Positions 27,621-36,989 are shown, counted from the first letter of the stretch. The stretch: 64,000 nt of DNA from Ancylobacter moscoviensis (GCF_007559435.1 NZ_VMBP01000007.1:62001-126000); one strand, 5' to 3'. Made by a program: numbers and translations. Notes: generated from the sequence alone by a model not told the origin.

Positions 27621-28229
27621 ATGCGACGGACGAAGGCGGAAGCCGAGGAGACACGCGCGAAGCTGCTCGACGTGGCCGAGCACCTGTTCTTCGAGCTCGG
27701 CGTGTCGGCCGTTACCTTCGACCGGATCGCGGCGGCAGCGGGCGTGACGCGCGGTGCCATCTACTGGCACTTCGCCAACAAGGCGGAGCTGCTGCTGGCG
27801 CTCGACGAGCTGACGACCCTGCCGGCGGAGGAAATGCTGGTCCTCAGTCGGGAGACGAAGCCGGAGCGGCCGCTGGACTTCGTGTGCGAGGTCGCCCGGC
27901 AGTGCCTCCATATCATCGCCAGGGACGAGCGGCGCCAGCGCATCTACACCATCCTGTTCCGCTGCGATTATCATGGCGAGCTGGCCGAGCTGCTCAAGCG
28001 CGACCGCGAGACGACGCAGCGGCATTTCGGCCAGCTGCTGGAGTTCTTCGAGCTGGCCCGCGAGAAGGGACAGCTCGCCGCCCACTGGAAGCCCGAGACG
28101 GCGGTCCGCACGTTCCAGTGGTCCGTGACGGGGCTGCTCTTCGAATGGCTCAAGGACCGCGACGCCTTCGACTTCGTCGGGGACGGCGAGGACATGCTGC
28201 GGGCGCTGCTTCAGAGCTGGTCGGCCTGA
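27621..28229 (+). CDS. TetR/AcrR-family repressor of the RND operon
   Basis: A 202-aa regulator of the AcrR/TtgR subgroup: MRRTKAEAEETRAKLLDVAE, then FDRIAAAAGVTRGAIYWHFA as recognition helix region, closely matching AcrR, and an all-helical ligand domain. It follows the pump gene by 29 bases on the same strand, so it is probably co-transcribed with the genes it represses through the palindrome at 23169-23191. That makes a simple negative feedback loop. It overlaps the convergent DUF4105 gene by 19 bases at its 3' end. Confidence 0.92.
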   Translation: MRRTKAEAEETRAKLLDVAEHLFFELGVSAVTFDRIAAAAGVTRGAIYWHFANKAELLLALDELTTLPAEEMLVLSRETKPERPLDFVCEVARQCLHIIARDERRQRIYTILFRCDYHGELAELLKRDRETTQRHFGQLLEFFELAREKGQLAAHWKPETAVRTFQWSVTGLLFEWLKDRDAFDFVGDGEDMLRALLQSWSA

Positions 28230-29242
28230 GGCACCGGCATCGGTTTCGAGGCCGGCGGCGGACGGCCGTCCGGGACGAGAACGGCGGCCCGCTTCACCTC
28301 GTCGAGCGGCAGGTCGGTGCGGATGATGCCGAGATCGTAGAGATAGTCCGGCAGATAGCCCGACAGCAGGATGCGCCAGTCGGTCGGCATGCGCGAGTCG
28401 ACGAGACGCGCCAGATGGAAGATCACCGTCGTGCAGTTGGTGGTGATGGTCTGGTAGAATTCCGGCTCGGTCGCGAGTTCGTTCGCCTTCGTCACATAGG
28501 ACAGGAACAGCGTGCGTGCCTGCTCGGGCGTGAGCCGGAGCGGGAAGCGCGACACCGTCTCGCGCCGCATGTCCGTGCGCAGGTGGATGATGTCGTCCGG
28601 ATCGGCGGCGATCATCACCAGTTCGAATTCCTTGAAGAAGCCGCCGATCTCGGAGAACTCCTCGCCGCGCTCGCGGCGGATCTCCGCCGAGAAGACGACG
28701 CGCGCGCCATCCTTGAAGCCGAAGCCGATCAGCGTGTGGGCGATGGCCGGATTACCCCAGACCGAACTGAACAGATCGACTGTCTCGAGCGCGTCGAGAT
28801 CGTAGCGGCGGCTCTCCCAATGCGGCGTGCCGTCATGCTCGGTCCGCCAGTCGAAGGCCCGTACATTGTGGAGCTCCACGTCTGAGCCGCGGACCTCGCC
28901 GGTGACGCCATGTGCCACGTCCGGCGCCCAGTCGCGGTCGTTGGAGGGCGTGACGGACGCCCACCAGGCCGCTGTCGCGCACATGGCCGCCGCCAGCGCC
29001 ATCCAGCCGGCCGCGCGCCGTCGCCACGCCAGCAGGGCGATTGTCCCGCCAATGGCCACGGCCAGCGCGATCACCGCCCAGCGCAGCGGGGGCTCGAACT
29101 GGAACCACGCCGCCGCGCAGACCCACAGGAGCAGCAGCGCGGTTCCGGCCAGAAGGAGGACGATGCCCGCCGTTCCCCTTCGTCCGGCCGTGCCCGTCGC
29201 GTGCGGGGGCCTTCCTTCGCTTCGGGTCGTGTTTGCGCTCAT
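28211..29242 (-). CDS. DUF4105 (Lnb N-acyltransferase-like) membrane protein
   Basis: A 343-aa protein with two or three N-terminal membrane helices (residues 24-47, 53-70 and 75-93) and a periplasmic DUF4105 domain. Family sequence is clear: an IAHTLIGFGF segment that carries the conserved His region, RRERGEEFSEIGGFFKEFEL, IHLRTDMRRE, and the conserved Cys in TTNCTTVIFHLARL. In some bacteria proteins with this domain (Lnb) transfer an acyl chain to lipoproteins using a Cys-His pair, but the DUF4105 family is broad and this role is only a possibility here. It is isolated from its neighbours by convergent and intergenic gaps. Confidence 0.8.
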   Translation of the reverse strand: MSANTTRSEGRPPHATGTAGRRGTAGIVLLLAGTALLLLWVCAAAWFQFEPPLRWAVIALAVAIGGTIALLAWRRRAAGWMALAAAMCATAAWWASVTPSNDRDWAPDVAHGVTGEVRGSDVELHNVRAFDWRTEHDGTPHWESRRYDLDALETVDLFSSVWGNPAIAHTLIGFGFKDGARVVFSAEIRRERGEEFSEIGGFFKEFELVMIAADPDDIIHLRTDMRRETVSRFPLRLTPEQARTLFLSYVTKANELATEPEFYQTITTNCTTVIFHLARLVDSRMPTDWRILLSGYLPDYLYDLGIIRTDLPLDEVKRAAVLVPDGRPPPASKPMPVPQADQL

Positions 29243-29331
29243 TCACCCGCCAATACGGTGCCCGCCGGGCGGCGGGACAGACCTTTCGATGCCTACCGCG
29301 TTTCCACCCGCCTGTCGCCGGAGGGGGGCGG

Positions 29332-30762
29332 TCAGGCGCGGATAAGCCCGGTCACCAGCCCGTAGAGCGCGACGGCCGCGCCGATGGCGGCGACGGCGAA
29401 AAGCACGGTCTCGCCGGGGGTGAAGAGGCGGTGGCCGCGCTCCTTCTGCGCGATGGCAAACAGGATCGTCCCCGGCACGTAGATGACCAGCGACAGCAGC
29501 AGGAATTTCAGCCCGCCCGCATAGATCAGGCCGATAGCGTAGATCGTGGCGAGTGCCGCGAGGATCAGGTCGCCGTTCCGCTCGCGCGGCTGTTGCGCAT
29601 AGGTTTCCCCCGTCCAGGCGAGCTTCAGCGCGTAGGCCGCCGTCAGCAAATAGGGCAGCAGGATCATCGAGGAGGTGAGCTTCAGCGCCAGCAGGAAAGC
29701 TTCCTCGGCGAAGAGCGTCAGGACGAGGAAGAGCTGGATCAGGATGTTGGTGAGCCAGAGCGCGGCGGCGGGTACCTTGTTGTGGTTCTCCACCGCCAGG
29801 AAGGCCGGCATGCTTTCCATCTTCGCCGCGGAATAGAGAACCTCCGCCGCCAGCAGCGACCATGAGAGATAGGCGCCGAGCACCGAGACGATGAGGCCGG
29901 CGCTGACGAACACGGCGCCCCAGGGCCCCGCCACCGCGCGCAGAACGCCCGCCATGGAAGGGTTGCGCAACTCGGCGAGGTCAGGACGCGGCAGTACTCC
30001 GTAGGAAAGCATCGTCACCAGTACGAGCAGGCACAGCACGCCGAGAAAGCCGAGCACCGTCGCGAGCCCGACATCGGAGCGCTTGCGCGCATAGCGCGAA
30101 TAGACGCTGGCCCCCTCGATGCCGACGAAGACGAACACCGTTACCAGCATGGTGCCGCGCACCTGTGCGAACAGGCCCTCGGCCTCGAGGCCGGGCCCGC
30201 CGTCGAAATTCGCCGCGAAGATGCCCGCCCGGAAGGCGAAGCCGACGAAGACGAGGAAGATCAGGATCGGGATGATCTTCGCGACCGTGACGACGGTGTT
30301 GATGAAGGCCGCCTCTCGCACGCCGCGCAGGATCAGGAAATGCACCACCCAGATGCCGACCGACGACAGGGCGACGGCGACGACCGTGTTGCCGTCGCCG
30401 AGGATGGGAAACAGCGCTCCCCAGGTCGACTTGATCAGCACCCAGTAGGACACGTTGCCGAGACAGCAGACCGTCCAGTAACCCAGCGCCGAGAGGAAGC
30501 CGGGGTAATTGCCGAACCCGGCCTTGGCATAGGCGTAGACGCCGGCGTCGAGTTCGGGCTTGCGGCGCGACAGCGTCTGGAAGACGAAGGCCAGCATCAG
30601 CATGCCGCCGCCGGCGATGGCCCAGGCGATGAGCGCGCCGAGGCCGCCGGTGACGCGCCCGAAGGTCTGCGGCAGCGAGAAGATGCCCGCCCCGACCATG
30701 GAGCCGACCACCATGGCGGCCAGCGTCGGCAGGGCGAATTTCTGTTGGGCGGGCTGGGTCAT
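29332..30762 (-). CDS. arcD: arginine/ornithine antiporter, APA family (copy 1)
   Basis: A 476-aa inner-membrane amino-acid exchanger with 12-13 predicted helices. It begins [20 protein letters not shown], the substrate-binding glycine-rich unwound helix 1 of APA transporters, and has the [20 protein letters not shown] segment seen in basic amino-acid/polyamine antiporters. The start at 30762 (MTQPAQQKF) is chosen over an upstream frame that runs into the palindromic repeat. It is the last gene of the arcD-arcA-arcD group, separated from arcA by a 174-base gap holding a dispersed repeat. Confidence 0.88.
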   Translation of the reverse strand: MTQPAQQKFALPTLAAMVVGSMVGAGIFSLPQTFGRVTGGLGALIAWAIAGGGMLMLAFVFQTLSRRKPELDAGVYAYAKAGFGNYPGFLSALGYWTVCCLGNVSYWVLIKSTWGALFPILGDGNTVVAVALSSVGIWVVHFLILRGVREAAFINTVVTVAKIIPILIFLVFVGFAFRAGIFAANFDGGPGLEAEGLFAQVRGTMLVTVFVFVGIEGASVYSRYARKRSDVGLATVLGFLGVLCLLVLVTMLSYGVLPRPDLAELRNPSMAGVLRAVAGPWGAVFVSAGLIVSVLGAYLSWSLLAAEVLYSAAKMESMPAFLAVENHNKVPAAALWLTNILIQLFLVLTLFAEEAFLLALKLTSSMILLPYLLTAAYALKLAWTGETYAQQPRERNGDLILAALATIYAIGLIYAGGLKFLLLSLVIYVPGTILFAIAQKERGHRLFTPGETVLFAVAAIGAAVALYGLVTGLIRA

Positions 30763-30822
30763 CGCGTCGCCTGAGAGTCTGGTCCTAACCACGTGCAGGC
30801 TCGCCGCGCCATCCGAAAGCTC

Positions 30823-30918
30823 CGTCATCCCCGGGCCTGGCCCGGGGATCCACGCTTTTGGCGTGCGCATCCTACATCGGCGAGGACGTGGATGGCCGGG
30901 TCAAGCCCGGCCATGACG
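30823..30918. repeat. palindromic dispersed repeat of alphaproteobacterial type
   Basis: A composite cruciform: outer CGTCAT/ATGACG ends, a 9-base-arm hairpin CCCCGGGCC-T-GGCCCGGGG at 30829-30847, GGATCCACG against CGTGGATG in the middle, and a second hairpin GGCCGGG-TCAAG-CCCGGCC at 30894-30912. This arrangement is common in intergenic regions of Hyphomicrobiales genomes, as I recall. It lies between arcA and the downstream arcD and may attenuate or stabilise that part of the transcript. Confidence 0.8.
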
Positions 30919-30936
30919 CTGGTTGTAGGCGCGCCC

Positions 30937-32175
30937 TCAGAAATCCACCGCGTCGCGGATGATCGGGCAGGTCATGCAATGGCCGCCGCCGCGCCCGCGG
31001 CCGAGCTCGGAGCCGTCGATGGTGATCACCTCGATGCCCGCCTTGCGCAGCAGCGTGTTGGCGTAGGTGTTGCGGTCATAGGCGAAGACCACGCCCGGCG
31101 AGGCGCAGACGAGGTTGGCGCCGCTGTCCCACTGCGTGCGCTCGCGCATGTAGTCGTTGCCGCCGGTCTCGACGACGCGGATCTCCTTGAGCCCGAGCGC
31201 CTCGCGCACGGTCTCGACGAGGCCGCCCTTGTCCTTGGAGAGCTCGACGCCGCCCTTGCCGTCCGGCCGGTAGGAGAAGCATTCGATGCCGTTGACGATG
31301 TCCGGGTACAGCAGCACGCAGTCGCGGTCGGCGAAGGTGAACACCGTGTCGAGATGCATCGCGGCGCGCAGCTTCGGCATGGCGGCGACGATGACACGCT
31401 CCGCGCCACCCTTCTCGAACAGCGCCGCCGCGGCCTGGCTGATCGCCTGGCGCGAGGTGCGCTCGCTCATGCCGATCAGCACGTTGCCCTTGCCGATCGG
31501 CATCACGTCGCCGCCTTCCAGCGTGGCGAGGCCCCAGTCCTTCGTCGGGTCGCCCCACCACACGTTCACCTTGCCGGCGAAGTCCGGATGGAACGTGTAG
31601 ATCGAGGTGGTGAGGATCGTCTCCTCGTGCCGCGCCGGCCAGTAGAGCGGGTTGAGGGTGACGCCGCCATAGATCCAGCAGGTGGTGTCGCGGGTGTAGA
31701 GCGTGTTGGGCAGCGGCGGCAGCAGATACTCGTTGACGCCGGCGGCGTCGCGAATGAGCGCCAACGTCTCGCCGCCGATGGTCTCGGGGAATTCGTAGGT
31801 GGACAGGCCGCCGATCAGCGTCTCGGCGAGCTGGCGGTTCGGCAGGCCCTCGAGATAGGAGCGTACCTCCTCGACGAAGCCGAGGCCGATCTGGTTCGGG
31901 ACCACCTGATTGTCGAGGATCCACTTCTTGGCTTCTGGGACGGCGAGCGTCTCGGTGAGGAGGTTGTGCATCTCCACCACGTCGATGCCGCGGTCGCGCA
32001 TCTTGGTGATGAAGTCGAAATGGTCGCGCTTGGCGACATCCACCCACAGCACGTCGTCGAAGAGCAGGGCGTCGCAATTGCTCGGGGTGAGGCGCTGGTG
32101 GGCGCGGCCGGGGGCGCAGACCATGACCTTGCGCAGCTGGCCGACTTCCGAATGGACGCCGAAGGTCGTTTCCAT
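30937..32175 (-). CDS. arcA: arginine deiminase
   Basis: A cytoplasmic enzyme that hydrolyses L-arginine to citrulline and ammonia, 412 aa as usual. The guanidino-modifying fold is shown by [20 protein letters not shown] at the N-terminus, [15 protein letters not shown], the catalytic Glu-x-Gly-Asp in [17 protein letters not shown], the catalytic His in MHLDTVFTF, and the nucleophile Cys in [11 protein letters not shown]. All catalytic residues are present. It sits between two antiporter genes on the same strand. Neither arcB (ornithine carbamoyltransferase) nor arcC (carbamate kinase) is in the window. Confidence 0.96.
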   Translation of the reverse strand: METTFGVHSEVGQLRKVMVCAPGRAHQRLTPSNCDALLFDDVLWVDVAKRDHFDFITKMRDRGIDVVEMHNLLTETLAVPEAKKWILDNQVVPNQIGLGFVEEVRSYLEGLPNRQLAETLIGGLSTYEFPETIGGETLALIRDAAGVNEYLLPPLPNTLYTRDTTCWIYGGVTLNPLYWPARHEETILTTSIYTFHPDFAGKVNVWWGDPTKDWGLATLEGGDVMPIGKGNVLIGMSERTSRQAISQAAAALFEKGGAERVIVAAMPKLRAAMHLDTVFTFADRDCVLLYPDIVNGIECFSYRPDGKGGVELSKDKGGLVETVREALGLKEIRVVETGGNDYMRERTQWDSGANLVCASPGVVFAYDRNTYANTLLRKAGIEVITIDGSELGRGRGGGHCMTCPIIRDAVDF

Positions 32176-32201
32176 CGTGGGGCTCCTCGTGGCTTTTCTT
32201 G

Positions 32202-33635
32202 TCAGGGAGTGATGAGGCCGGTCAGCAGACCGTAGGCGCCGATGGCGCCGCCGAGCAGCGTGACGGCGAAGATGACGAGCTCGACCGGGGTGAACAGCCG
32301 GGCGTTCTGTTCCCTGCGGGCCCAGACGTAGAGAATGGTGCCGGGCACGAAGAGCACGGTCACCAGCAGCACGTATTTCAGGCCGGCGGCGACGAACATG
32401 AACAGCGTGTAGACCACGGCGATCCAGGCGAAGATCTGGTCGCGGCCGCGCTCGCCGGGCGTCGTTTCGTAGCCGACGCCGCTGCGCGCCAGCAGCACGC
32501 CATAGCCGGCAACCAGCAGGTAGGGCATCAGCGCCGTCACGCTGGTCATGTCGAGCATGAAGTTGAAGGCGTCGCGCGACCAGTAGGTGGAGATGATGAA
32601 CAGCGATACGACGATGTTGGTCAGCCACAGCGCATTGGCGGGCACGCGGTTGCGGTTCTGCGCGGCGAAGAGCCGGGGCATGTCGCTCGACTTGGCGGCG
32701 GCGAACAGCACTTCCGCGCAGATCAGCGACCAGGCGAGATAGGCGCCGAGCACCGAAACCAGTACGCCGATGGAAATCAGTACCGCGCCCCAATGGCCGA
32801 CCACCAGCTCCAGCGCCCCGGCGAGCGAGGGATTCTGCACCCCGGCGATCGCCGCACGGGGCGCTGTCGCGTAGGGCAGCAGCGTGACGGCGACCATCAG
32901 GCCGGTGACGGCGACGAAGCCGAGGATGGTGGCGGCACCGACATCCGAACGCTTCCTGGCAAAGCGGGAATACACGCTCGCGCCCTCGATGCCGAGAAAC
33001 ACGAAGACGGTGATGAGCATGGTGTCGCGCACCTGCGCCAGCAGCGTCTTCTCCGGCATGTCCACGCCGCCGAAGAAGTTCGCGGCGAATTGGTCGTAGT
33101 TGAAGAAGAACACGAAGCCGAGGATCGCCACGATCAGCGGCACGATCTTGGCGATGGTGACGATGCTGTTGATGAAGGTGGCCTGCTCGACGCCGCGCAG
33201 GATCATGAAATGGAAGGCCCAGACGCCGATCAGCGACACAATGATGGCGGTGGCGCTGCTGCCGTCCCCGAAGATGTCGGGGAAGAAGCGCCCGAGCGTC
33301 GAGCCGATCAGCACCCAGTAGAAGACGTTGCCGAGGCAGCTTCCCAGCCAGTAGCCGAAGGCCGACAGGAAGCCCATATAGTCGCCGAAGCCGGCCTTGG
33401 CGTAGGCGAAGACGCCGGAGTCGATGTCCGGCCGCCTCTCGGCTAGGGCCTGGAAGACCCGCGCCAGCATGTACATGCCGGTGCCGGCGATGAGCCAGGC
33501 GATGATGGCGCCGAACGGGCCGGTCGCCGTGGCGAAGCGGCCGGGAAGGTTGAAGATGCCTGCCCCGACCATCGAGCCGACAACCATGGCGGTCAAAGTG
33601 GGAAGCGAGAGTTTGCCCGCCGATGGGTCAGCCAT
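32202..33635 (-). CDS. arcD: arginine/ornithine antiporter, APA family (copy 2)
   Basis: A 477-aa paralogue of the antiporter at 29332, with nearly the same landmarks: [60 protein letters not shown] and [17 protein letters not shown]. It is first in the group and lies 26 bases before arcA. A palindromic element shared with sulfur-related genes further on lies 27-51 bases upstream. With two antiporters of this kind, one may exchange arginine for ornithine and the other arginine for citrulline (inference). Confidence 0.9.
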   Translation of the reverse strand: MADPSAGKLSLPTLTAMVVGSMVGAGIFNLPGRFATATGPFGAIIAWLIAGTGMYMLARVFQALAERRPDIDSGVFAYAKAGFGDYMGFLSAFGYWLGSCLGNVFYWVLIGSTLGRFFPDIFGDGSSATAIIVSLIGVWAFHFMILRGVEQATFINSIVTIAKIVPLIVAILGFVFFFNYDQFAANFFGGVDMPEKTLLAQVRDTMLITVFVFLGIEGASVYSRFARKRSDVGAATILGFVAVTGLMVAVTLLPYATAPRAAIAGVQNPSLAGALELVVGHWGAVLISIGVLVSVLGAYLAWSLICAEVLFAAAKSSDMPRLFAAQNRNRVPANALWLTNIVVSLFIISTYWSRDAFNFMLDMTSVTALMPYLLVAGYGVLLARSGVGYETTPGERGRDQIFAWIAVVYTLFMFVAAGLKYVLLVTVLFVPGTILYVWARREQNARLFTPVELVIFAVTLLGGAIGAYGLLTGLITP

Positions 33636-33661
33636 GTTGCACCTCTTGAAATCAGGAAGGC

Positions 33662-33686
33662 ATAGTCTGTCCAGAGCTATAGACTA
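33662..33686 (-). promoter_or_regulatory. palindromic element, copy a (upstream of arcD-arcA-arcD)
   Basis: On the minus strand TAGTCTAT is followed after 8 bases by ACAGACTAT; on the plus strand ATAGTCTGT-N8-ATAGACTA. It is the most divergent of five copies of the element seen in this window and lies just upstream of the antiporter start at 33635. Confidence 0.5.
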
Positions 33687-34005
33687 GCAGTAATTTCAAG
33701 AAATGGGCTAGGCGTCCCAATTATTGTCAATTAATCCAAATATTGAATTTGTTTGTGTTGCATGTGCGAAGAAGGCGCATCTTGTCCGACAAGGAAAACA
33801 TGCGGATTTGTTAGCTGGTGCAAAAGCCTGATCCAGCCTCTCGGGTGCTGGAAATCTTCGGATCGCGCACATATGCGCCCGCGCTCCGGCGGGAGCGATG
33901 GAGGCAGTACGGGGATGATCGATATCGCGCTGCGGCAGAGCCGGCCATCAGCCGGACGGGAGCGCGGCTCCGGTCGGGCGGGAAGGGCCCGCCGCGGCCG
34001 GCGGT
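33687..34005. other. intergenic stretch, no gene seen
   Basis: About 320 bases between the arcD promoter region and the metQ stop. The first 70 bases are AT-rich (around ATTATTGTCAATTAATCC). The rest is ordinary GC-rich spacer with a short hairpin at about 33887-33903 and no T-run. Open frames here have no ribosome binding site or recognisable product. Confidence 0.55.
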
Positions 34006-34785
34006 TCACCAGGACGGCAGCACCGAGCCCTTGAAGGTATCCAGCACGAACGCCTTCACCTCCGGCGAGCGGTAGGAATCGACGAGCGTCTTCACCCACG
34101 GCTTGTCCTTGTCGACGGCCCGCACCGCGATGAGGTTCACATAGGGCCCCTTGGCGTCCTCCTTGAGGATGGGGTCCTTCACCGGGTCGAGGCCGGCGGA
34201 GACGGCATAGTTGGTGTTGATCGCGGCGGCGTCCACGTCGTCGAGGGCGCGCGGCGTCTGGGCGGCCTCCAGCTCGACGAAGCGCAGCTTCTTCGGGTTT
34301 TCGACGATGTCGATCACGGTCGGCTTGAAGCCGACGCCGTCCTTCAGCCGGATCACGCCCTTGTCCTGAAGCAGCAGCAGCGAGCGCCCGCCATTGGTGG
34401 GGTCGTTCTGGATGGCGATGCTGGCGCCTTCCGGTACCTCGTCCCAGCTCTTCCATTTGCGGGAATAGACGCCGAGCGGGAAGTTCACCGTGGGCGCGAC
34501 CGGCTCGATCCGGTAGCCGCGGTCGGCCTTCTGGTTGTCGAGATAGGGCTGGTTCTGGAACGAATTGGCCTCGATCTCGCCGGCGTCCAGTGCCTGGTTG
34601 GGTACGACATAGTCGGAGAATTCGAGGATCTCGATGTCGAGCCCCTTCGCGGCGGCGACCGGCTTCACCGCTTCGAGGATCTGCGCGTGCGGGCCCGGCG
34701 TCACCGCCACGCGAATGGTCTCGGCGGAGGCCGTGCCCACGAGAACAGCAAGCGACAGGGCGACGAGGAAGGAGCGGTTGAGCAT
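34006..34785 (-). CDS. metQ: MetQ/NlpA-family ABC substrate-binding protein (copy 1)
   Basis: The periplasmic binding protein of the metNIQ importer, 259 aa. A Sec signal (MLNRSFLVALSLAVLVGTAS-A) precedes the mature domain; there is no lipobox Cys, so unlike E. coli MetQ it is probably soluble. Family sequence: RVAVTPGPHAQILEAV, ILEFSDYVVPNQALDAGEIEA, IAIQNDPTNGGRSLLLLQ, and the C-terminal AAINTNYAVSAGLDP. It follows metI by 26 bases. The ligand may be methionine or an organosulfur compound; the SAM-II riboswitch upstream of the operon favours a methionine link. Confidence 0.88.
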   Translation of the reverse strand: MLNRSFLVALSLAVLVGTASAETIRVAVTPGPHAQILEAVKPVAAAKGLDIEILEFSDYVVPNQALDAGEIEANSFQNQPYLDNQKADRGYRIEPVAPTVNFPLGVYSRKWKSWDEVPEGASIAIQNDPTNGGRSLLLLQDKGVIRLKDGVGFKPTVIDIVENPKKLRFVELEAAQTPRALDDVDAAAINTNYAVSAGLDPVKDPILKEDAKGPYVNLIAVRAVDKDKPWVKTLVDSYRSPEVKAFVLDTFKGSVLPSW

Positions 34786-34811
34786 CGGAGGGCCTCCGGC
34801 CGGGTGAGGGG

Positions 34812-35477
34812 TCAGCTGCGTCGCAGGCGCCGGTTCACTCGCCGCGCCAGCGTCTCGCCGAGCGTCTGCACCGACTGCACGAGCAGGATGAGGACGATGA
34901 CGACGATGACCATCACTTCCGGCATGAAGCGCTGGTAGCCGTAGCGGATGCCGAGATCACCGAGGCCGCCGCCGCCGACCGCGCCGACCATGGCGGAGTT
35001 CGACAGCAGGCTGACGATGGCCAGCGTGACGCCCAGCACGAGGCCGGGAAGCGCCTCGGGGATCAGCACCTTGCGCACGATCTGCAACGGCGTCGCGCCC
35101 ATGGCGAGCGAGGCTTCCACCAGGCCCTGATCGACCTCGCGCACCGCCGCCTCGACGATGCGGGCGATGAAGGGCGCGGCGGCGATGGACAGCGGCACGA
35201 TGGCGGCGGTGGTGCCGATGGAAGTGCCGGCGATGAGGCGGGTGAACGGAATGATGGCGACGACGAGGATGATGAACGGCGTCGAGCGCGCCGCGTTCAC
35301 CACGAGGCCGAGCACGCGATTGACGGCCACCGCCTCGAACAGCTCGCCTTTGCCGCTGGTCGCCAGGAAGATGCCGAGCGGCAGGCCGACCAGCGTGCCG
35401 ATCAGCGTCGCGACCGCGACCATGTAGAGCGTGTCGAGGGTCGAGGCGAGAATGAGGTTGGCGAGTTCAGGCGACAT
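34812..35477 (-). CDS. metI: methionine-type ABC transporter permease
   Basis: A 221-aa inner-membrane subunit with five predicted helices, standard MetI size. Typical sequence includes TLYMVAVATLIGTLVGLPLG in helix 1, NAARSTPFIILVVAIIPFTRLI, and the EAA-like cytoplasmic loop EASLAMGATPLQIVRKVLIPEA that contacts MetN. It overlaps metN by 11 bases at its start and precedes metQ, so metN-metI-metQ is one transcription unit. Confidence 0.92.
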   Translation of the reverse strand: MSPELANLILASTLDTLYMVAVATLIGTLVGLPLGIFLATSGKGELFEAVAVNRVLGLVVNAARSTPFIILVVAIIPFTRLIAGTSIGTTAAIVPLSIAAAPFIARIVEAAVREVDQGLVEASLAMGATPLQIVRKVLIPEALPGLVLGVTLAIVSLLSNSAMVGAVGGGGLGDLGIRYGYQRFMPEVMVIVVIVLILLVQSVQTLGETLARRVNRRLRRS

Positions 35478-36501
35478 GGCCGATCACCTCCGTGTCGACG
35501 CCCGCCGCCTCCAGCGCCGCCGTGACCGCGCCGCTCGTCCAGGCGCCGGTGGGCACGCCCGCATAGAGCAGGGCGAAGGGGTGGGAGCCGATGCTGTCGA
35601 TCTGCCCGCCGAGCAGGGCGACGTCGATGCCGAGCTCGCGGGCGATGCGGGTGACGAGCGGCTGGCTGGCGGCGTCGCCGGTCAGCGTCAGGCGCAGCAC
35701 GGTCTGCGTCGCGGTGGCCGGGTCGGCGCCGAGCCGTCCCGCCAGCGCGGCGGGCACCTCGCGGCCCGGCAGGCTGCCGATGAAGGAGCGGGCGGTGGCC
35801 GTGCGCGGATGGGCGAAGACTTCGCTGACCGGCCCTTCCTCGATGATGCTGCCGGCCTCGATGACGCCGACGCGGTGGCAGATTTCCTTGATCACCGTCA
35901 TCTCGTGGGTGATCAGCACGATGGTGACGCCCAGCTCGGCGTTCACGCGGGCGAGCAGGGTCAGAATGGAGCGGGTAGTCTCGGGGTCGAGCGCGCTCGT
36001 CGCCTCGTCCGAGAGCAGCACCTTCGGGTCGGTGGCAAGGGCGCGGGCGATGCCGACGCGCTGTTTCTGGCCGCCGGAGAGTTCGACCGGGTAGCGGTCC
36101 TTCTTGTCGGAAAGCCCGACAAGATCGAGCAGGCCCAGCACCTTCTCGCGGATGGCGGTGCGAGAGAGGCCGACCAGCTCCAGCGGCAGCGCCACATTGT
36201 CGAAGGCGGTGCGCGAGGACAGCAGGTTGAAGTGCTGGAAGATCATGCCGATCTTGCGCCGCTCGCCGCGCAGCGCGCGCTCGTCCAGCCGGTTGATCGT
36301 CACGCCGTCGACGATGACGTCGCCGCTGCTCGGCCGCTCCAGGCCGTTGATGGTGCGGATCAGGGTCGACTTGCCGGCGCCCGAGCGTCCGATCACGCCG
36401 TAGATTTCACCGCGCGGAATAGCGAGCGAGATGTCCTTCAGCGCCGCGACGGCGGGATCGTTGCCGCGGGCGGAGAAGGTCTTGGAGACACGGTCGAGCA
36501 C
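35467..36501 (-). CDS. metN: methionine-type ABC transporter ATP-binding protein
   Basis: The ATPase of the importer. Walker A GRSGAGKST, signature LSGGQKQRVGIARAL, Walker B VLLSDEATSALDPET and the switch HEMTV are all present, and the last 90 residues form the NIL/ACT-like regulatory domain that binds methionine in E. coli MetN. I use a GTG start at 36501: a strong GGAGG lies 10 bases upstream, and the product is then 344 aa, almost exactly MetN length. The frame extends to ATG 36660, which would add about 53 Pro/Ala-rich residues of no known function. Confidence 0.85.
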   Translation of the reverse strand: MLDRVSKTFSARGNDPAVAALKDISLAIPRGEIYGVIGRSGAGKSTLIRTINGLERPSSGDVIVDGVTINRLDERALRGERRKIGMIFQHFNLLSSRTAFDNVALPLELVGLSRTAIREKVLGLLDLVGLSDKKDRYPVELSGGQKQRVGIARALATDPKVLLSDEATSALDPETTRSILTLLARVNAELGVTIVLITHEMTVIKEICHRVGVIEAGSIIEEGPVSEVFAHPRTATARSFIGSLPGREVPAALAGRLGADPATATQTVLRLTLTGDAASQPLVTRIARELGIDVALLGGQIDSIGSHPFALLYAGVPTGAWTSGAVTAALEAAGVDTEVIGHVA

Positions 36502-36679
36502 GATGGCCGCGCCTCCCCCCTCGCGCCCGCTTTCTGCCCGCCGGTCCGATCCGGCGGCCGTGCCGGCCGTCGTTCCGTGGGGGATCGGATGCGGGGAACC
36601 CGGCGCGAGATCGCGCCGGAGTACGGGTGGAAACGGGGAGGCGGCAGCGTCCTGAAGCATGGCGGGTGTGATACGGCCC

Positions 36680-36883
36680 TCAGGCGGCGCGCGCCAGACC
36701 CGGCGCGGAGGCGCGGGCGGCAATGCGCCGGCGCTCGCGATCGAGCCGGGCCCGGACCGTGCCGGCGGTCAGGCCGTCGCGGCGCAGGATCAGGTCGACG
36801 AGCGGGTCGGCGAGGATTTCGTCGAGGGTGGGTTCATAGGTGGTGGAGGACGCATCGGCGCCCGGCTGTGTCACGGAGGTCAT
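36680..36883 (-). CDS. small conserved hypothetical protein ahead of metN
   Basis: A 67-aa soluble protein starting MTSVTQPGADASSTTYEP, with an acidic helix (TLDEILADPLVDLILRRDGL) and an Arg-rich C-terminus. It is the first structural gene after the riboswitch and leader ORF and shares their transcript with metNIQ. The ATG at 36883 follows GGGA; the frame reaches 36919. Short proteins with a similar 'DEILADP...RRDG' pattern are, as I recall, encoded next to sulfur-compound transporters in other Hyphomicrobiales. Function unknown. Confidence 0.6.
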   Translation of the reverse strand: MTSVTQPGADASSTTYEPTLDEILADPLVDLILRRDGLTAGTVRARLDRERRRIAARASAPGLARAA

Positions 36884-36948
36884 GGCAGATATCCCAATGA
36901 CCGGAGGCCTCGCGGGCATCCGGCAGTCTCGGCTAAGGGGCGGAGAAA

Positions 36949-36961
36949 GGGCCTCAGGCCC
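36949..36961 (-). terminator. GGGCCTGAGGCCC hairpin followed by TTTCT (attenuator-like)
   Basis: On the minus strand a perfect 6-base-arm hairpin is followed by TTTCTCC. The stop codon of the short Cys-Cys leader ORF lies in its loop. A stalled or terminating ribosome would therefore directly affect the hairpin. The T-run is short, so termination strength is uncertain. Confidence 0.4.
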
Positions 36962-36989
36962 GTTTGGGACGTCGACAACACATGGTCAT
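36954..36989 (-). CDS. short leader peptide MTMCCRRPKRA
   Basis: An 11-codon ORF with a good ribosome binding site (GAGGAG, 7 bases before ATG) in the metNIQ leader, between the SAM-II riboswitch and the first structural gene. It has two consecutive Cys codons (TGT TGT) near its start and ends inside a terminator-like hairpin. The arrangement resembles amino-acid attenuators, here for cysteine. It is too short for gene finders, and translation is unproven. An overlapping frame (36880-37077) in the same leader could compete. Confidence 0.45.
   Translation of the reverse strand: MTMCCRRPKRA

Noticed and set aside
24580-27654. A minus-strand open frame of 1024 codons
   Set aside because: Exact antisense of the AcrB-like pump; composition is Asp/Arg/His-rich and no domain is seen.
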